Assembly: GCF_002844375.1 (NCBI RefSeq)
Contig: NZ_CP024199.1
Coordinates: 62,001 to 126,000, forward strand
Direction: 5' to 3'
DNA length: 64,000 nucleotides
Source of the DNA: Thalassospira marina
Lineage (GTDB): Bacteria > Pseudomonadota > Alphaproteobacteria > Rhodospirillales > Thalassospiraceae
Positions 33,530-42,461 of this stretch are shown here, piece by piece. The position numbers and the translations under genes were made by a program. The notes beneath the pieces are model-generated. The model made no database searches, was not told the origin of the DNA, and saw only the letters and a list, made by a program, of their open reading frames with translations. Positions within the stretch are counted from its first letter, which is position 1. Every line of letters begins with the position of its first letter.

Positions 33530-34777
33530 TCAGTCAAACAGGCTGGCAGCAGCGGCCTGCTGTGCGGGGTCGGCCAAATTGCCAACGCGGCGCAGGAAGC
33601 TGTTTTTTTCTTCGTAATAGCGTTTGCCAAGGTCGGCAAAGCTGCCAACGGTGACATCGGTATTGATGTGAAATTCGCGTTTGGGAACCTTGGTGGCCTG
33701 GTCCGCCCCGGCAAGGTCCGGGCGGTCGCTGTCGATAACATCGGCAACGCCATCAAGTTCGATGCGGTTTTTCAGGCTGTACAGGAATTTGCGAAAGGCC
33801 GGATGGCGGCGCAAAAAGGCCGGTTCGGTCAGCAGGAAGTCATTGGCGGCAAAATCCGGCGCGTTATCGACAACAAATTCGCGACACAGATGGTCCGTGG
33901 CAAAGCACATCGGCCCGAAAATGAAATTGCGATAAATGTCTTCCTTAAGCTGCCAGAATTTATCAAGGCGCTGCAGGGATTCGTCATCAAGCTTTACGGC
34001 TGCTTCGAGCAGCAGGCGCGGATGGCAATGCACATAATGGGGATGCACATAAGTTTTGGTACGGCTGATTCCTTCAAGCGTGTCGATATTGACCGGCCCG
34101 GTAAACAGGCTTGCATGCGGGTGGTCGGATTTCTTGGATAAAATCGCAATCACGGCTTGCGGGTCAACATTATGCTTTTCCAGCAAATGCCGCACGGACA
34201 GGTCAAGGTCCACCTCGCCCAATATGATTTTATTGGTCAACTGATGGTGGTTCAGGTTAAAGCGCCGGGCAAATTCCGGTTCCAGGGTATGGGAAAAGGG
34301 CCCGTGCCCGATATCATGCAGCAGGGCCGCTGCGCCCAGCAGGTCACGATCGGATTCGGAAAGGCCCGTTAATCGGCAATATTGCTGCGACAGCAGGGCA
34401 ACGCCAATGCTGTGGTCATAACGTGAATGGCGGATATTGGCCGGTTTACCATTGGGGTGGAACAGGTAATCAATGGCCCCAAGGAACGAAATTTCACGCA
34501 GCCGTTCAAAGGCATGTGATGCGATCAGGCGTTTATGCAGCGGCCGGTCAAAGGCCGAACTGATCTGCGCACGCTTGAAATGATAGCTGTATTGCGGGGC
34601 CTTGGGAAAAAGCTGGTTCCATTCCCGGATATCATCGGCGTTGAAGTCGCTGTCAAACAGGTCTTTCATGATCGGCGCGGCAGGGGATTGGGCAGGTGTC
34701 AGGGAATCCTTGTTCGGCGCGGCCGGCTTGGAAGCGGTGCGCGGTGCAAAAAGATCCAACTGCGGTTTGACACTCAT
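33530..34777 (-). CDS. HD-domain phosphohydrolase (dGTPase/SAMHD1-like)
   Basis: A 415-residue cytoplasmic enzyme. The HD metal site is shown by NIRHSRYDHSIGVALL and LLHDIGHGPFSHTLE (residues about 112-185), and the downstream VNIDTLEGISRT supplies another conserved Asp. This arrangement is that of dNTP triphosphohydrolases and their relatives. The first 45 residues are a Pro/Ala-rich tail. It lies in the same direction as the Ktr genes but 181 bases upstream of them. The nucleotide substrate is not certain. Confidence 0.85.
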   Translation of the reverse strand: MSVKPQLDLFAPRTASKPAAPNKDSLTPAQSPAAPIMKDLFDSDFNADDIREWNQLFPKAPQYSYHFKRAQISSAFDRPLHKRLIASHAFERLREISFLGAIDYLFHPNGKPANIRHSRYDHSIGVALLSQQYCRLTGLSESDRDLLGAAALLHDIGHGPFSHTLEPEFARRFNLNHHQLTNKIILGEVDLDLSVRHLLEKHNVDPQAVIAILSKKSDHPHASLFTGPVNIDTLEGISRTKTYVHPHYVHCHPRLLLEAAVKLDDESLQRLDKFWQLKEDIYRNFIFGPMCFATDHLCREFVVDNAPDFAANDFLLTEPAFLRRHPAFRKFLYSLKNRIELDGVADVIDSDRPDLAGADQATKVPKREFHINTDVTVGSFADLGKRYYEEKNSFLRRVGNLADPAQQAAAASLFD

Positions 34778-35307
34778 ACTGATACTAACTGCGTCGATTT
34801 CTGGTCACTGTAAAGGCATTGGCAGACATAGCCCGATTTCCCCCTTATGTCATTGCGGATTTTCCCAAAATCATCGAAACTGCGCCCAGGGTCAGGACCT
34901 GTTAATATGTTGGCAATGTTCGCCGATATGCAAAGAAAGACGCACCATAATCCTGCATGAAGCCACACTTCTGTCAGGATATTATGGCAGGGTTGGTCTT
35001 TGTGATTTGGGCAGATGGCCAGACAACAGTTTTGAGAGCGAAGTTATAACCCCGTTTCCGGCAGATTGACGGCGCTGTTAAAGTGCCAGGCGCCTTGGAA
35101 ATTATGGTTTGTTTCGTTGTCATAATGGTTGTTGTCCCGGCTGGCAGGTGCGGGACCTGACCCTGTAACATGGTTTTTGGACCACGCGTAAACGCGCATA
35201 AATATAATTGGATGATTGGTTGTAAATACGTGGCAGGGGTTAGGTCTACATACCGCAAGGCATGTTGGCGGTTTCGTCGTAACGGGGCGATACGGAACCG
35301 TTTTCGC
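34778..35307. other. Divergent intergenic region, 530 bases
   Basis: Between the HD phosphohydrolase (minus) and the sensor kinase (plus). Its right part may be coding if the kinase starts at 35170. A six-base-pair stem (GTCCCG/CGGGAC, 35132-35154) is present. No convincing gene, RNA or repeat is seen. Confidence 0.4.
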
Positions 35308-37818
35308 ATGTCTGGATGGCGCGGTTTTGCTGCGTTTTTAGGGGGTGGCACGGCTCTTTCCGGGCTTTTTGCACCTGCTATTGCCTTTGCACAGGCCCAA
35401 AGTGCCGCCCTGCAGGGTGAGCCGGAAATTTCGGTACCGGGCAATGGCCTTTTTACTGCGATTGGCAATCTTGGCTCCCATGATTTAACCGTTATCGGGC
35501 TTGCGACCCTGGGTGGGGCGGCAATTGCCGGTGCAATTGGCTGGCGCCTGGCTGTGCGCATGCGCCGCCATCTTGACGAGGCAGAAGACCTCGAATCGCA
35601 GATGGAAGACACCGCCACCCTGTTTACCCACCTGTTTTATGCGGCACCGGACCCGGTTTATTACTGGGCGCATAAGGGCTTTGTCGATGGTGGCAGCCCG
35701 GCATTGATGCGCTGTTTTAATCTGGGTGCGGATGCGCGTTTTCCCGACCTGCTTGAACAATTGCGCGAGGAAGACGCCAAAACCCTGCAGGAACGGGTGC
35801 GGACCCTTAAATCCACCCATGACCGATTCGCAGTTTGGGTGACGTCGGTCGATGGGCGCAAATTCCATGTTACAGGCACGGTGGCACGGCGGGACCGTAA
35901 ATCGTCGGTGCTGGGGCATGCCGTGTGGTTTCGTGATGAAACCCGCCATACCCGCGAACGCGAAAGCCAGATTGGCGATTTCGCCGCCTTGCGGCAGGAT
36001 GTTTCCAGCCTGCGCCATGTGATGGATGAATTGCCCTTCCCGGTATGGCGTCGCGATAGCGATTTGAACCTGACCGATTGTAACGCGGCCTATATCGAAG
36101 CGGTCGAACAAAACACGATGGCCGAAGTGATCGAGGCCGGAAGCGAACTGGGCGCTGGCGTTATTCAGGACCAGGGGCGTGCCCTTGCGGCATCGGCCCT
36201 GCGCAATAGCGAAACGGTCACGCGTGATTACCATGTTGTCATGCATGGTGACCGGCGTTTGCTGCGCATTACCGAATCCCCGGTTTTTCATGGCGATGAT
36301 GTCAGCGGGCTGGTCGGCTTTGCCATTGATTGCACCGAACTTGAAGAAAAACAGGCCGATCTTTCGCGCCATGTGCGCGCCCATGCCGAGGTACTGGAAA
36401 ATCTGGGCACGGCGATTGCCATTTTTGGCGGCAATAAGCGCCTGATTTTCTTTAATGCAGCCTTTGCCGCCCTGTGGGACCTGGATGAGGAATGGCTGCT
36501 GACCGAACCGGCACTGGAAGATTTGCTGCGCCGGTTGCGTGATGAACGGAAATTGCCCGAAGTCACCGATTTTGGCCAGTATCGCGACCAGGAAAACCAG
36601 CGCTTTACCGATCTTCTCAAACCCATCGAAGACCTGATGCATCTGCCAAGTGGTGTGACATTGCGCCGGTTTGTCTCCCCGCATCCGTTTGGCGGGCTGA
36701 TGTTTGCTTATGAGGATGTGACCGACAAGCTGGTTCTGGAAAGCAGTTATAACACCCTGATCGCGGTTCAGCGCGAAACGCTGGAAAACCTGCATGAAGC
36801 GGTGGGTGTGATTAGTGGGGATGGCCGCCTGCGCCTGTATAACCATGGCTTTGGCGACATGTGGGCGCTTGATGATGTGTTTTTGGCAGCAGCCCCGCAT
36901 CTGTCCGATGTGATCGAAAAATCCCGCGATTTCTGGACGGTTTCGGACGATTGGGCAAAGTTCAAAAGCCGTATGGTCGCGCGCATCACCAACCATGAAC
37001 CAATGTCTGGCCGGTTGGAACGCAGCGATGGCAGCATCATTGATTTTGCCGTTGTGCCACTGCCTGATGGCGCGGTGATGATGTCCTATCTGGATGTAAC
37101 TGACAGCATCCGGGTCGAACGTGCCCTGCGTGAACGGAACGAGGCACTGCGCACCGCCGATCAGATGAAGTCCGATTTTATTTCGACTGTTTCACGCGAA
37201 CTGACCCGGCCGCTGGACCATATCAATGGCCTTGCGGATCGTATGTTGCCGCATCTGCATGGCAATGTGTCGCAATCGGTGGAAATTATCCGTACCGAAG
37301 CCCAAAGCATGCTGGCGCTGGTTGATGACATGCGTGATCTGGCAACGCTGGGGTCAGGCCAGGTGGCGCTGGAACTTGATACCGTTGATCCAAGGCGTTT
37401 GCTGCGCTCGCTTGAGGCGCTGACCCGTGCACGGCTGGCAGAGCTTAACGTGTCCTTGCGGCTTTATTGTTCGCGCAATATCGGCTGGATGGTGGCCGAT
37501 GAACGCCGCCTGAAACAGGCATTGTTCATTCTGGTCACCAATGTTTTGCGCACCGCGCCGGAAGGCAGTGAAGTATCCGTCGTGGCGCGGCGCCGGGGCG
37601 ATGATATCGACATTACCATTGGTCTGACCGATGAAACCCCGCAGCCGATGCTGTTTGAAGGTTTGCGTGATGGCGAACCGGCATCGGCCCGCCGCGCCTT
37701 GGGGATGGCCATGGTGCGGGCTGTGGTCGAAATACATGGCGGGCGTGTGCGCATCAGCCGTGATGGCCGTGAAATTTCCTGCATTCTGCCAGCGGGTGAG
37801 GAAAGTGATCTGGGATAA
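35308..37818 (+). CDS. Multi-PAS sensor kinase homologue, DivL-like pseudokinase
   Basis: An inner-membrane protein of 836 residues from ATG 35308: two hydrophobic segments (about 8-30 and 60-80), several PAS domains (for example TEPALEDLLRRL and DLTDKLVLESSY regions), a coiled stretch RALRERNEALRTADQMKSD, then a HisKA-like domain. The phospho-acceptor position reads TVSRELTRPLDHI: Arg630 stands where kinases have His, and RTPL is TRPL. The ATP domain is also degenerate: no DxGxG box, and GLGL is replaced by ALGMAM. DivL, which controls CckA in alphaproteobacteria, similarly lacks this His (Tyr instead). DivL identity is inference. Starts at 35170 or 35212 are also possible. Confidence 0.85.
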   Translation: MSGWRGFAAFLGGGTALSGLFAPAIAFAQAQSAALQGEPEISVPGNGLFTAIGNLGSHDLTVIGLATLGGAAIAGAIGWRLAVRMRRHLDEAEDLESQMEDTATLFTHLFYAAPDPVYYWAHKGFVDGGSPALMRCFNLGADARFPDLLEQLREEDAKTLQERVRTLKSTHDRFAVWVTSVDGRKFHVTGTVARRDRKSSVLGHAVWFRDETRHTRERESQIGDFAALRQDVSSLRHVMDELPFPVWRRDSDLNLTDCNAAYIEAVEQNTMAEVIEAGSELGAGVIQDQGRALAASALRNSETVTRDYHVVMHGDRRLLRITESPVFHGDDVSGLVGFAIDCTELEEKQADLSRHVRAHAEVLENLGTAIAIFGGNKRLIFFNAAFAALWDLDEEWLLTEPALEDLLRRLRDERKLPEVTDFGQYRDQENQRFTDLLKPIEDLMHLPSGVTLRRFVSPHPFGGLMFAYEDVTDKLVLESSYNTLIAVQRETLENLHEAVGVISGDGRLRLYNHGFGDMWALDDVFLAAAPHLSDVIEKSRDFWTVSDDWAKFKSRMVARITNHEPMSGRLERSDGSIIDFAVVPLPDGAVMMSYLDVTDSIRVERALRERNEALRTADQMKSDFISTVSRELTRPLDHINGLADRMLPHLHGNVSQSVEIIRTEAQSMLALVDDMRDLATLGSGQVALELDTVDPRRLLRSLEALTRARLAELNVSLRLYCSRNIGWMVADERRLKQALFILVTNVLRTAPEGSEVSVVARRRGDDIDITIGLTDETPQPMLFEGLRDGEPASARRALGMAMVRAVVEIHGGRVRISRDGREISCILPAGEESDLG

Positions 37819-37840
37819 TCCTGATCTAGCCGGATAAACC

Positions 37841-37890
37841 ACAACAAAGCCCCCAGTGCCGGGTGAAACGGCAAGGGGGCTTTGTTGTTT
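37841..37890. terminator. Bidirectional terminator-like hairpin
   Basis: AACAAAGCCCCC and GGGGGCTTTGTT form a twelve-base-pair stem enclosing a smaller GTGCC/GGCA stem; TTGTTT follows on the plus strand and the mirror run on the minus strand. It lies between the kinase and the convergent dehydrogenase gene. Confidence 0.85.
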
Positions 37891-37905
37891 CAAACTGCCG
37901 TGTGA

Positions 37906-38868
37906 TCAGGCGCCAACGGCAAAGGGCACGTCTTTGCCCGCCAGGCAGGCATCAATATTATCCAGCGCGCGGGTGCCCATGGCGGTGCGGGTTTCTTGCG
38001 TGGCTGATCCCAGATGGGGCAGCAAAAATGTGTTGGGCAGGCTGCGATATTCCGGTGCGATATTGGGTTCACCGGCAAAAACATCCAGCCCGGCTGCGGC
38101 AAGGGTGCCCGCCTTTAAGGCTGCAATCACGTCACCATCATTGACGACATCACCGCGCGCCGTATTGATCAGGATTGCGCCTTTGGGCAGTTTCGCCAAA
38201 AAGCTGCTATCGACCATGCCTCGCGTTTCTGCCGTTGACGGGCAATGTAACGACAGGAACTGGCAATGGGGCAGCAGGGCATCGATGCTGTCATGATATG
38301 TCGCGCCAAATTCCAGATCGGCAGAAAGGCGCTTGCGGTTGTAATAATGGACTTCCATGTCAAACCCGCGGGCGCGCCGTGCCACGGCCTGGCCAATGCG
38401 GCCCATGCCGATAATTCCCAGTTTTTTGCCGGTTACCTGCGTGCCGATCAGGTGGGTGGGGCGCCAGCCGCTCCAGCTTGCGGTGCGAATTTCCGCTTCG
38501 CCTTCGCTGGCCCGGCGTGCAGCGCCCAGCATCAGCAACCAGGCAATATCGGCGGTAGCATCGGTCAATACCCCCGGTGTATTGCCAATGACAATGCCCT
38601 TGCGTGCAGCAGCCTGAAGGTCGATATGGTCGGTCCCCACCGAAAATGTCGCAACAATTTTAACCGAAACGGGCAGTGCTTCAAAAAATGCTGCGTCAAT
38701 CGGGTCCCCCACCGAAACCAGCACGGCATCGGCCCCTTCTGCCAGTGCCAGGATGGCGGCGCGGTCCAGCGGTTTGTCACCTTCATTGATGCGAACGTCA
38801 TAATCGGCATGGGCGCGGGCTTCGATATCGGCGGGCAAGCGGCGGGTAATGGCAAGAACCGGTTTCAT
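37906..38868 (-). CDS. D-2-hydroxyacid dehydrogenase (glyoxylate/hydroxypyruvate reductase type)
   Basis: A 320-residue NAD(P)H-dependent reductase of 2-keto acids. The dinucleotide fold is GIIGMGRIGQAVARRARGFD; catalytic Arg lies in VGTDHIDLQAA-to-NTARGDVV context, Glu in DVFAGEPNI, and His in LLPHLGSAT. The Asn-Arg-Lys after the second strand (HYYNRKRL) suggests NADPH preference. ATG 38868 (MKPVLAITRRLP) is chosen over the longer frame from 38955. The family reduces glyoxylate or hydroxypyruvate; the exact substrate is not certain. Confidence 0.92.
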   Translation of the reverse strand: MKPVLAITRRLPADIEARAHADYDVRINEGDKPLDRAAILALAEGADAVLVSVGDPIDAAFFEALPVSVKIVATFSVGTDHIDLQAAARKGIVIGNTPGVLTDATADIAWLLMLGAARRASEGEAEIRTASWSGWRPTHLIGTQVTGKKLGIIGMGRIGQAVARRARGFDMEVHYYNRKRLSADLEFGATYHDSIDALLPHCQFLSLHCPSTAETRGMVDSSFLAKLPKGAILINTARGDVVNDGDVIAALKAGTLAAAGLDVFAGEPNIAPEYRSLPNTFLLPHLGSATQETRTAMGTRALDNIDACLAGKDVPFAVGA

Positions 38869-39128
38869 AAACTTATCCAGATGCAGGGAAACGAAACAGT
38901 TGGCGTGGCAAAGCCTAATCGTCCCCGCCCCCGAATGGCAAGCTGGTATTACCATTTTGCCATTTCGTGGTTTGATTGCCCAATCCGACCGGGTCGGCGC
39001 GGCGCGGCATGTTTATTGCGGGGGCTGTTTATTAGGGCGTCATGGTCCCAGGCTGCATCAGATCGGGCGGGCAGCAATTATCGCTGGTCGTGCGAAAAGG
39101 TCCTTCGCCGTTGTTGTAATCCGCAGTC

Positions 39129-39704
39129 TTAAAATAGCTGATGCATGGCAAGGCGCACGCCAATGACGGTGATGGTCAAGGACAGCAGAAAATCAAGCAG
39201 CACAATGCCAATGGCGGTGAAAACCGGCACGGCCAGTGTCAGCATGACGATATAGCCGCCATAAACCATCATCGCGATGACAGCGAGCATGGCAAACCCG
39301 CCTGCGCCCAGCCCCGGAAAGGCAGCGCCTAACAGCAAGGCCAGCAGATACACCGCCATTTGCAGGACGCTGGACCAGTTATAAATGGTGATAAACGGGA
39401 TATAGCGCACTTGCCGCCCCATCATGTCGACGACGTGATGCATTACCAACGGAAACGCGACCCATTTGATAACAAAGGCGATGGTTTCCACCAGCAGATA
39501 ACGCAGGGTCGGGAAATCAGCCGGGGCACTGCCCAGATCGTGCCAGCGCAACAGGGCAAAGGCGGGGAAAACCAGTGCTGCCGCCAAAAAAGACCGCCAG
39601 AATCCATCAATGGTAAAGGTAAAATAACCCACGCCGCGGGTGTCACCATGGGCAATGCGCCATGTGCCATACAGGGCGCGCAGGGTTTCTTTGGCGATCG
39701 ACAT
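39129..39704 (-). CDS. Integral membrane protein, unknown
   Basis: A 191-residue protein with five or six hydrophobic segments (for example FLAAALVFPAFALL, LLVETIAFVIKWVAFPL, MAVYLLALLLGAAF and the C-terminal AIGIVLLDFLLSLTIT). The N-terminal MSIAKETLRALYGTWRIAHG is cytoplasmic and basic. HHVVDMMGRQVRYIPFITIYNW between segments resembles Yip1-type small membrane proteins, but the resemblance is weak. Stand-alone gene of unknown function. Confidence 0.75.
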   Translation of the reverse strand: MSIAKETLRALYGTWRIAHGDTRGVGYFTFTIDGFWRSFLAAALVFPAFALLRWHDLGSAPADFPTLRYLLVETIAFVIKWVAFPLVMHHVVDMMGRQVRYIPFITIYNWSSVLQMAVYLLALLLGAAFPGLGAGGFAMLAVIAMMVYGGYIVMLTLAVPVFTAIGIVLLDFLLSLTITVIGVRLAMHQLF

Positions 39705-40073
39705 TGTAAAGACTGTTTTCCGCTTTTCTGCCAGCAGGCTGGCGTTATTCCATGGCCTTCAACATAGGGCGTTTCTTATCTGCTTGGAAAGGGGGCAGCG
39801 CACGAAATATGCCCTGCTTCACACCTGGTCGATGTGACGCCCAACTATTTGTTACTGAAGCTGCAAAGCGGCGCTACCGAGCTTTGGGTTTCATCACCGT
39901 GCATCCGTCTTTCCCGCTTCATTCCATTCTGCCTTTCTTGCGATGCGGGCAGGGGGTGCGGGGTCTATGGTTGATTTGCACGCGGGCGAACCGTGCTTTG
40001 CCCAACAAGAATGGCGACCCGTTCGGGCCGCCATTGATTGATTGCAACGGTGAGGCGATGCAAAGAATAAGGA
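39705..40073. other. Intergenic region, 369 bases, nothing recognised
   Basis: Between two minus-strand genes. It must include the promoter of the membrane protein gene. No hairpin with a T-run, RNA or operator-like palindrome is evident. The plus-strand open frame here lacks a ribosome binding site and runs into the next gene. Confidence 0.4.
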
Positions 40074-41543
40074 TTATTCGTCGCTGTGAACCGACCAGCG
40101 CAGGGTGGTTTCCTTGCCTGCGGGCAGTTTGATCTGCCATTTCACCTGACCAGCTTCCAGATTCTGGTGCTGGCTGCTTTCCTTGATGATTTTCCAGTTG
40201 GCTGGCAGGGTTTCTTCGATGGTGACGGTTTCATCACGCGGGCCACTGTTTTTCAGTTTCCATTCAAGGGTGGCGGCAACTTCATCGGGCAGGTTTTTAC
40301 GCGGCTGACGGTCATAATCAACAACGTGGCGGCTGCCGATAATGTCGCTGGCCTGACCAAGGATCAGATGGGCTTCCTGGCCTGCTGGCGTCAGGTTTAA
40401 CTGGTCTTCGCCCAGGAAGGTGGCGATACCATCGGCATCATTTGCATAAATGCGAATCTGCCCTGCGGGCCACGGGCTTTGTTTATCCGTGCCGCCGTCA
40501 TTTTTAAGCGTCAATTGCAGTTCCGGGCGGATAAAATCCTCCCGCGTGCCTTTACCGCTGTAATACATCGACGTGTTGCCATAGAAGGTCATTTCACGTT
40601 CGACCTTGATCTGGCGGTTTTCAAGCAAGGGCAGGGTTACGGCGTCGCCATCCTTCATGTTCAGGTCGTTATAGGGGCCATAAACATGCAGGTTTTCAAA
40701 TTTGCTGCGCCCGGCACCGCCGCTGCTATCGGCACTGGGGGCTGCCATCATCATTTCGGCGCGCATGGTTTTTGCCATCGGGCGCGGTGAATTCTGGTTC
40801 GGGTCACCGGCAATCAGTTGCAGGTTGGCATTTTCAATATCGCCACCGCTGTTATTGACGATGCGGGCCCGTGCACCCAGGTCCAGGGTGCCGGTTTTGC
40901 TGTCATAATGGCCGACATAGGCCGTTTGCCAGCTGATACCGCCAATCAGATAGGCCAGCGAAACATGGTCGGTTGCTGCCGATGTGCGAATGGCCGCATC
41001 CAGCGACGGGCGTGCGGTATATCCATCGGGCAGGGACGGCATGATTACGTCCTGTGTCGGGACATATTCAATGCCATCGGCGGTTTTTACCAGGGCCTGC
41101 CCATCAAGCGAAATCAGGGTGGCGCTGATCAGGTCATCATCGCGGCGGATTTTGACTTCCTTGCCGATGAACTTTTGCAAAAGCGCATAACCACCGCGCG
41201 GGGCGGTTGGCTCGGTTGTCGAGATAAGCTGCAGGTTGGCAGCTTTATCCGCACCGATCAGAAGCGAATCATCAATCAGGGTTTGTGGCAGATCCATGAT
41301 TTTAAGCGTCTGGCGACCGGCGCTTATCGCGGCCTGGCGCTGCTCGGCGATCATGGTCAGGTTGCCGGGATAGACCGTCAGGCGCATTTTGCTGCGGTCA
41401 GAGGCGGCAAGCGGTACGGATGCCTCTGCATTGTCGGCGGCATCGGCGGCCTGCGCATCGGAAATGGACAAATCGGGTGCCCCAAAAAGGGTTGCACCCA
41501 GGATGGTTGCAAGAACAAGGCGATTGCGCAGTTCTGATGCCAT
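40074..41543 (-). CDS. DUF4139-domain exported protein
   Basis: A 489-residue protein with a signal peptide (about 1-30, ending DAQAAD) and a long beta-rich region. LTVYPGNLTMIAEQR near residue 55, TWSW-like WQTAYVGHYD, DLGARARIVNNSGGD and the C-terminal PANWKIIKESSQHQ with KETTLRWSVHSDE match the layout of DUF4139 proteins, which have unknown function and may act in the envelope. ATG 41543 gives a clean signal peptide; the 49 extra residues of the longer frame are not signal-like. Stand-alone gene. Confidence 0.8.
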   Translation of the reverse strand: MASELRNRLVLATILGATLFGAPDLSISDAQAADAADNAEASVPLAASDRSKMRLTVYPGNLTMIAEQRQAAISAGRQTLKIMDLPQTLIDDSLLIGADKAANLQLISTTEPTAPRGGYALLQKFIGKEVKIRRDDDLISATLISLDGQALVKTADGIEYVPTQDVIMPSLPDGYTARPSLDAAIRTSAATDHVSLAYLIGGISWQTAYVGHYDSKTGTLDLGARARIVNNSGGDIENANLQLIAGDPNQNSPRPMAKTMRAEMMMAAPSADSSGGAGRSKFENLHVYGPYNDLNMKDGDAVTLPLLENRQIKVEREMTFYGNTSMYYSGKGTREDFIRPELQLTLKNDGGTDKQSPWPAGQIRIYANDADGIATFLGEDQLNLTPAGQEAHLILGQASDIIGSRHVVDYDRQPRKNLPDEVAATLEWKLKNSGPRDETVTIEETLPANWKIIKESSQHQNLEAGQVKWQIKLPAGKETTLRWSVHSDE

Positions 41544-41754
41544 GAAAGGGTCCTTTTTACTATGTGACAGCCGGTTGGGCCTGTGCGTTTCGATGATGCG
41601 TATTCTGGCGGGCAAAGATGGCATCAAAAAGGAAACAGTCTTAAATTTTGTCACACATCCGGTAACAAGTTTTTGAAATCTCTGAGTCAATCACGATGAA
41701 GCTTCCAATGCTGTGTTTGCGCCTGTGTGCCCCCGTGCCGTGCGTTTGCGCAAC

Positions 41755-41785
41755 AAAAAGGGCCGCTGGTGTTTCGCAGCGGCCC
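41755..41785 (-). terminator. Intrinsic terminator after fliW
   Basis: On the minus strand GGGCCGCTG and CAGCGGCCC form a perfect nine-base-pair stem followed by TTTTTG, 57 bases past the fliW stop codon. Confidence 0.88.
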
Positions 41786-41841
41786 CAAATGCATTGTTGT
41801 GGATATGCGATGATAATGCTCGGTTTGGTGCGCCTTTCGCC

Positions 41842-42330
41842 TTATGCCGTTAGCGGATGGCGATAATCGTATTGCGGTTTGTTCAGCCGGATCTGAAAGG
41901 CGGTTTGCCGTGCCGTATCGATCAGGATGGGCGCACGCATATTAACGGTCATTTCAACATTGTCTTTCCCGTCCGGTTTTTGCAGCGTCACGATTAGAAC
42001 AATCGCCAGATTTTCCGGAGCGATACCATGCGTGGCAACGGCGGGGTTGATATCCTCGGCGGCCAGCAGATTGCTGTCGGGGTTATAGGGCGCAACGATA
42101 AAGGCCAGTTCCGGATCGGTCAGGCATTGCAGCAGCTTGAAGGAATTGGAAATCTCGCTGGGGAAGTTGGCCAGGGCAAAGATATTGTTATCGGAAAAGC
42201 CGCTTAATCCGGCGGGCATGTAGATGGCTTTGTCCCAGCGAAATTCGCGATCTCCCATCAGGGTCGCGATCCTGATCGTCTGGGGAATGTTGTTCTGGTC
42301 GAGTTCCTCACGAATGATATCTTCTAACAT
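41842..42330 (-). CDS. fliW: FliW-like flagellar assembly factor
   Basis: A 162-residue protein matching FliW, which binds flagellin and the translational regulator CsrA in bacteria that have both. The signature runs AGLSGFSDNNIFALAN, FKLLQCLTDPELAFIVAP, AIVLIVTLQKPDG, MTVNMRAPILID and the C-terminal QYDYRHPL. ATG 42330 has GGAG six bases upstream. No flagellar gene or csrA is nearby; it lies 131 bases downstream of the cyclase gene on the same strand and could be read with the Crp-cyclase pair. The orphan position is unusual. Confidence 0.82.
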   Translation of the reverse strand: MLEDIIREELDQNNIPQTIRIATLMGDREFRWDKAIYMPAGLSGFSDNNIFALANFPSEISNSFKLLQCLTDPELAFIVAPYNPDSNLLAAEDINPAVATHGIAPENLAIVLIVTLQKPDGKDNVEMTVNMRAPILIDTARQTAFQIRLNKPQYDYRHPLTA

Positions 42331-42461
42331 GCCTCGCTCCGATATCGTTTTAATGTGTTTTGGATATTCAACCACATATTGGCGCGCCGGGCGGGCAGGT
42401 AAAGCAACCAGATCAATTTTTTGAAAAATAATATGGTAATTTATCGCTTTGGACGTGTGTT

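Noticed and set aside
35485..36996. 503-residue minus-strand open frame opposite the DivL-like kinase gene
   Set aside because: Shadow frame; no family features, while the plus-strand protein has clear PAS and kinase-like domains.
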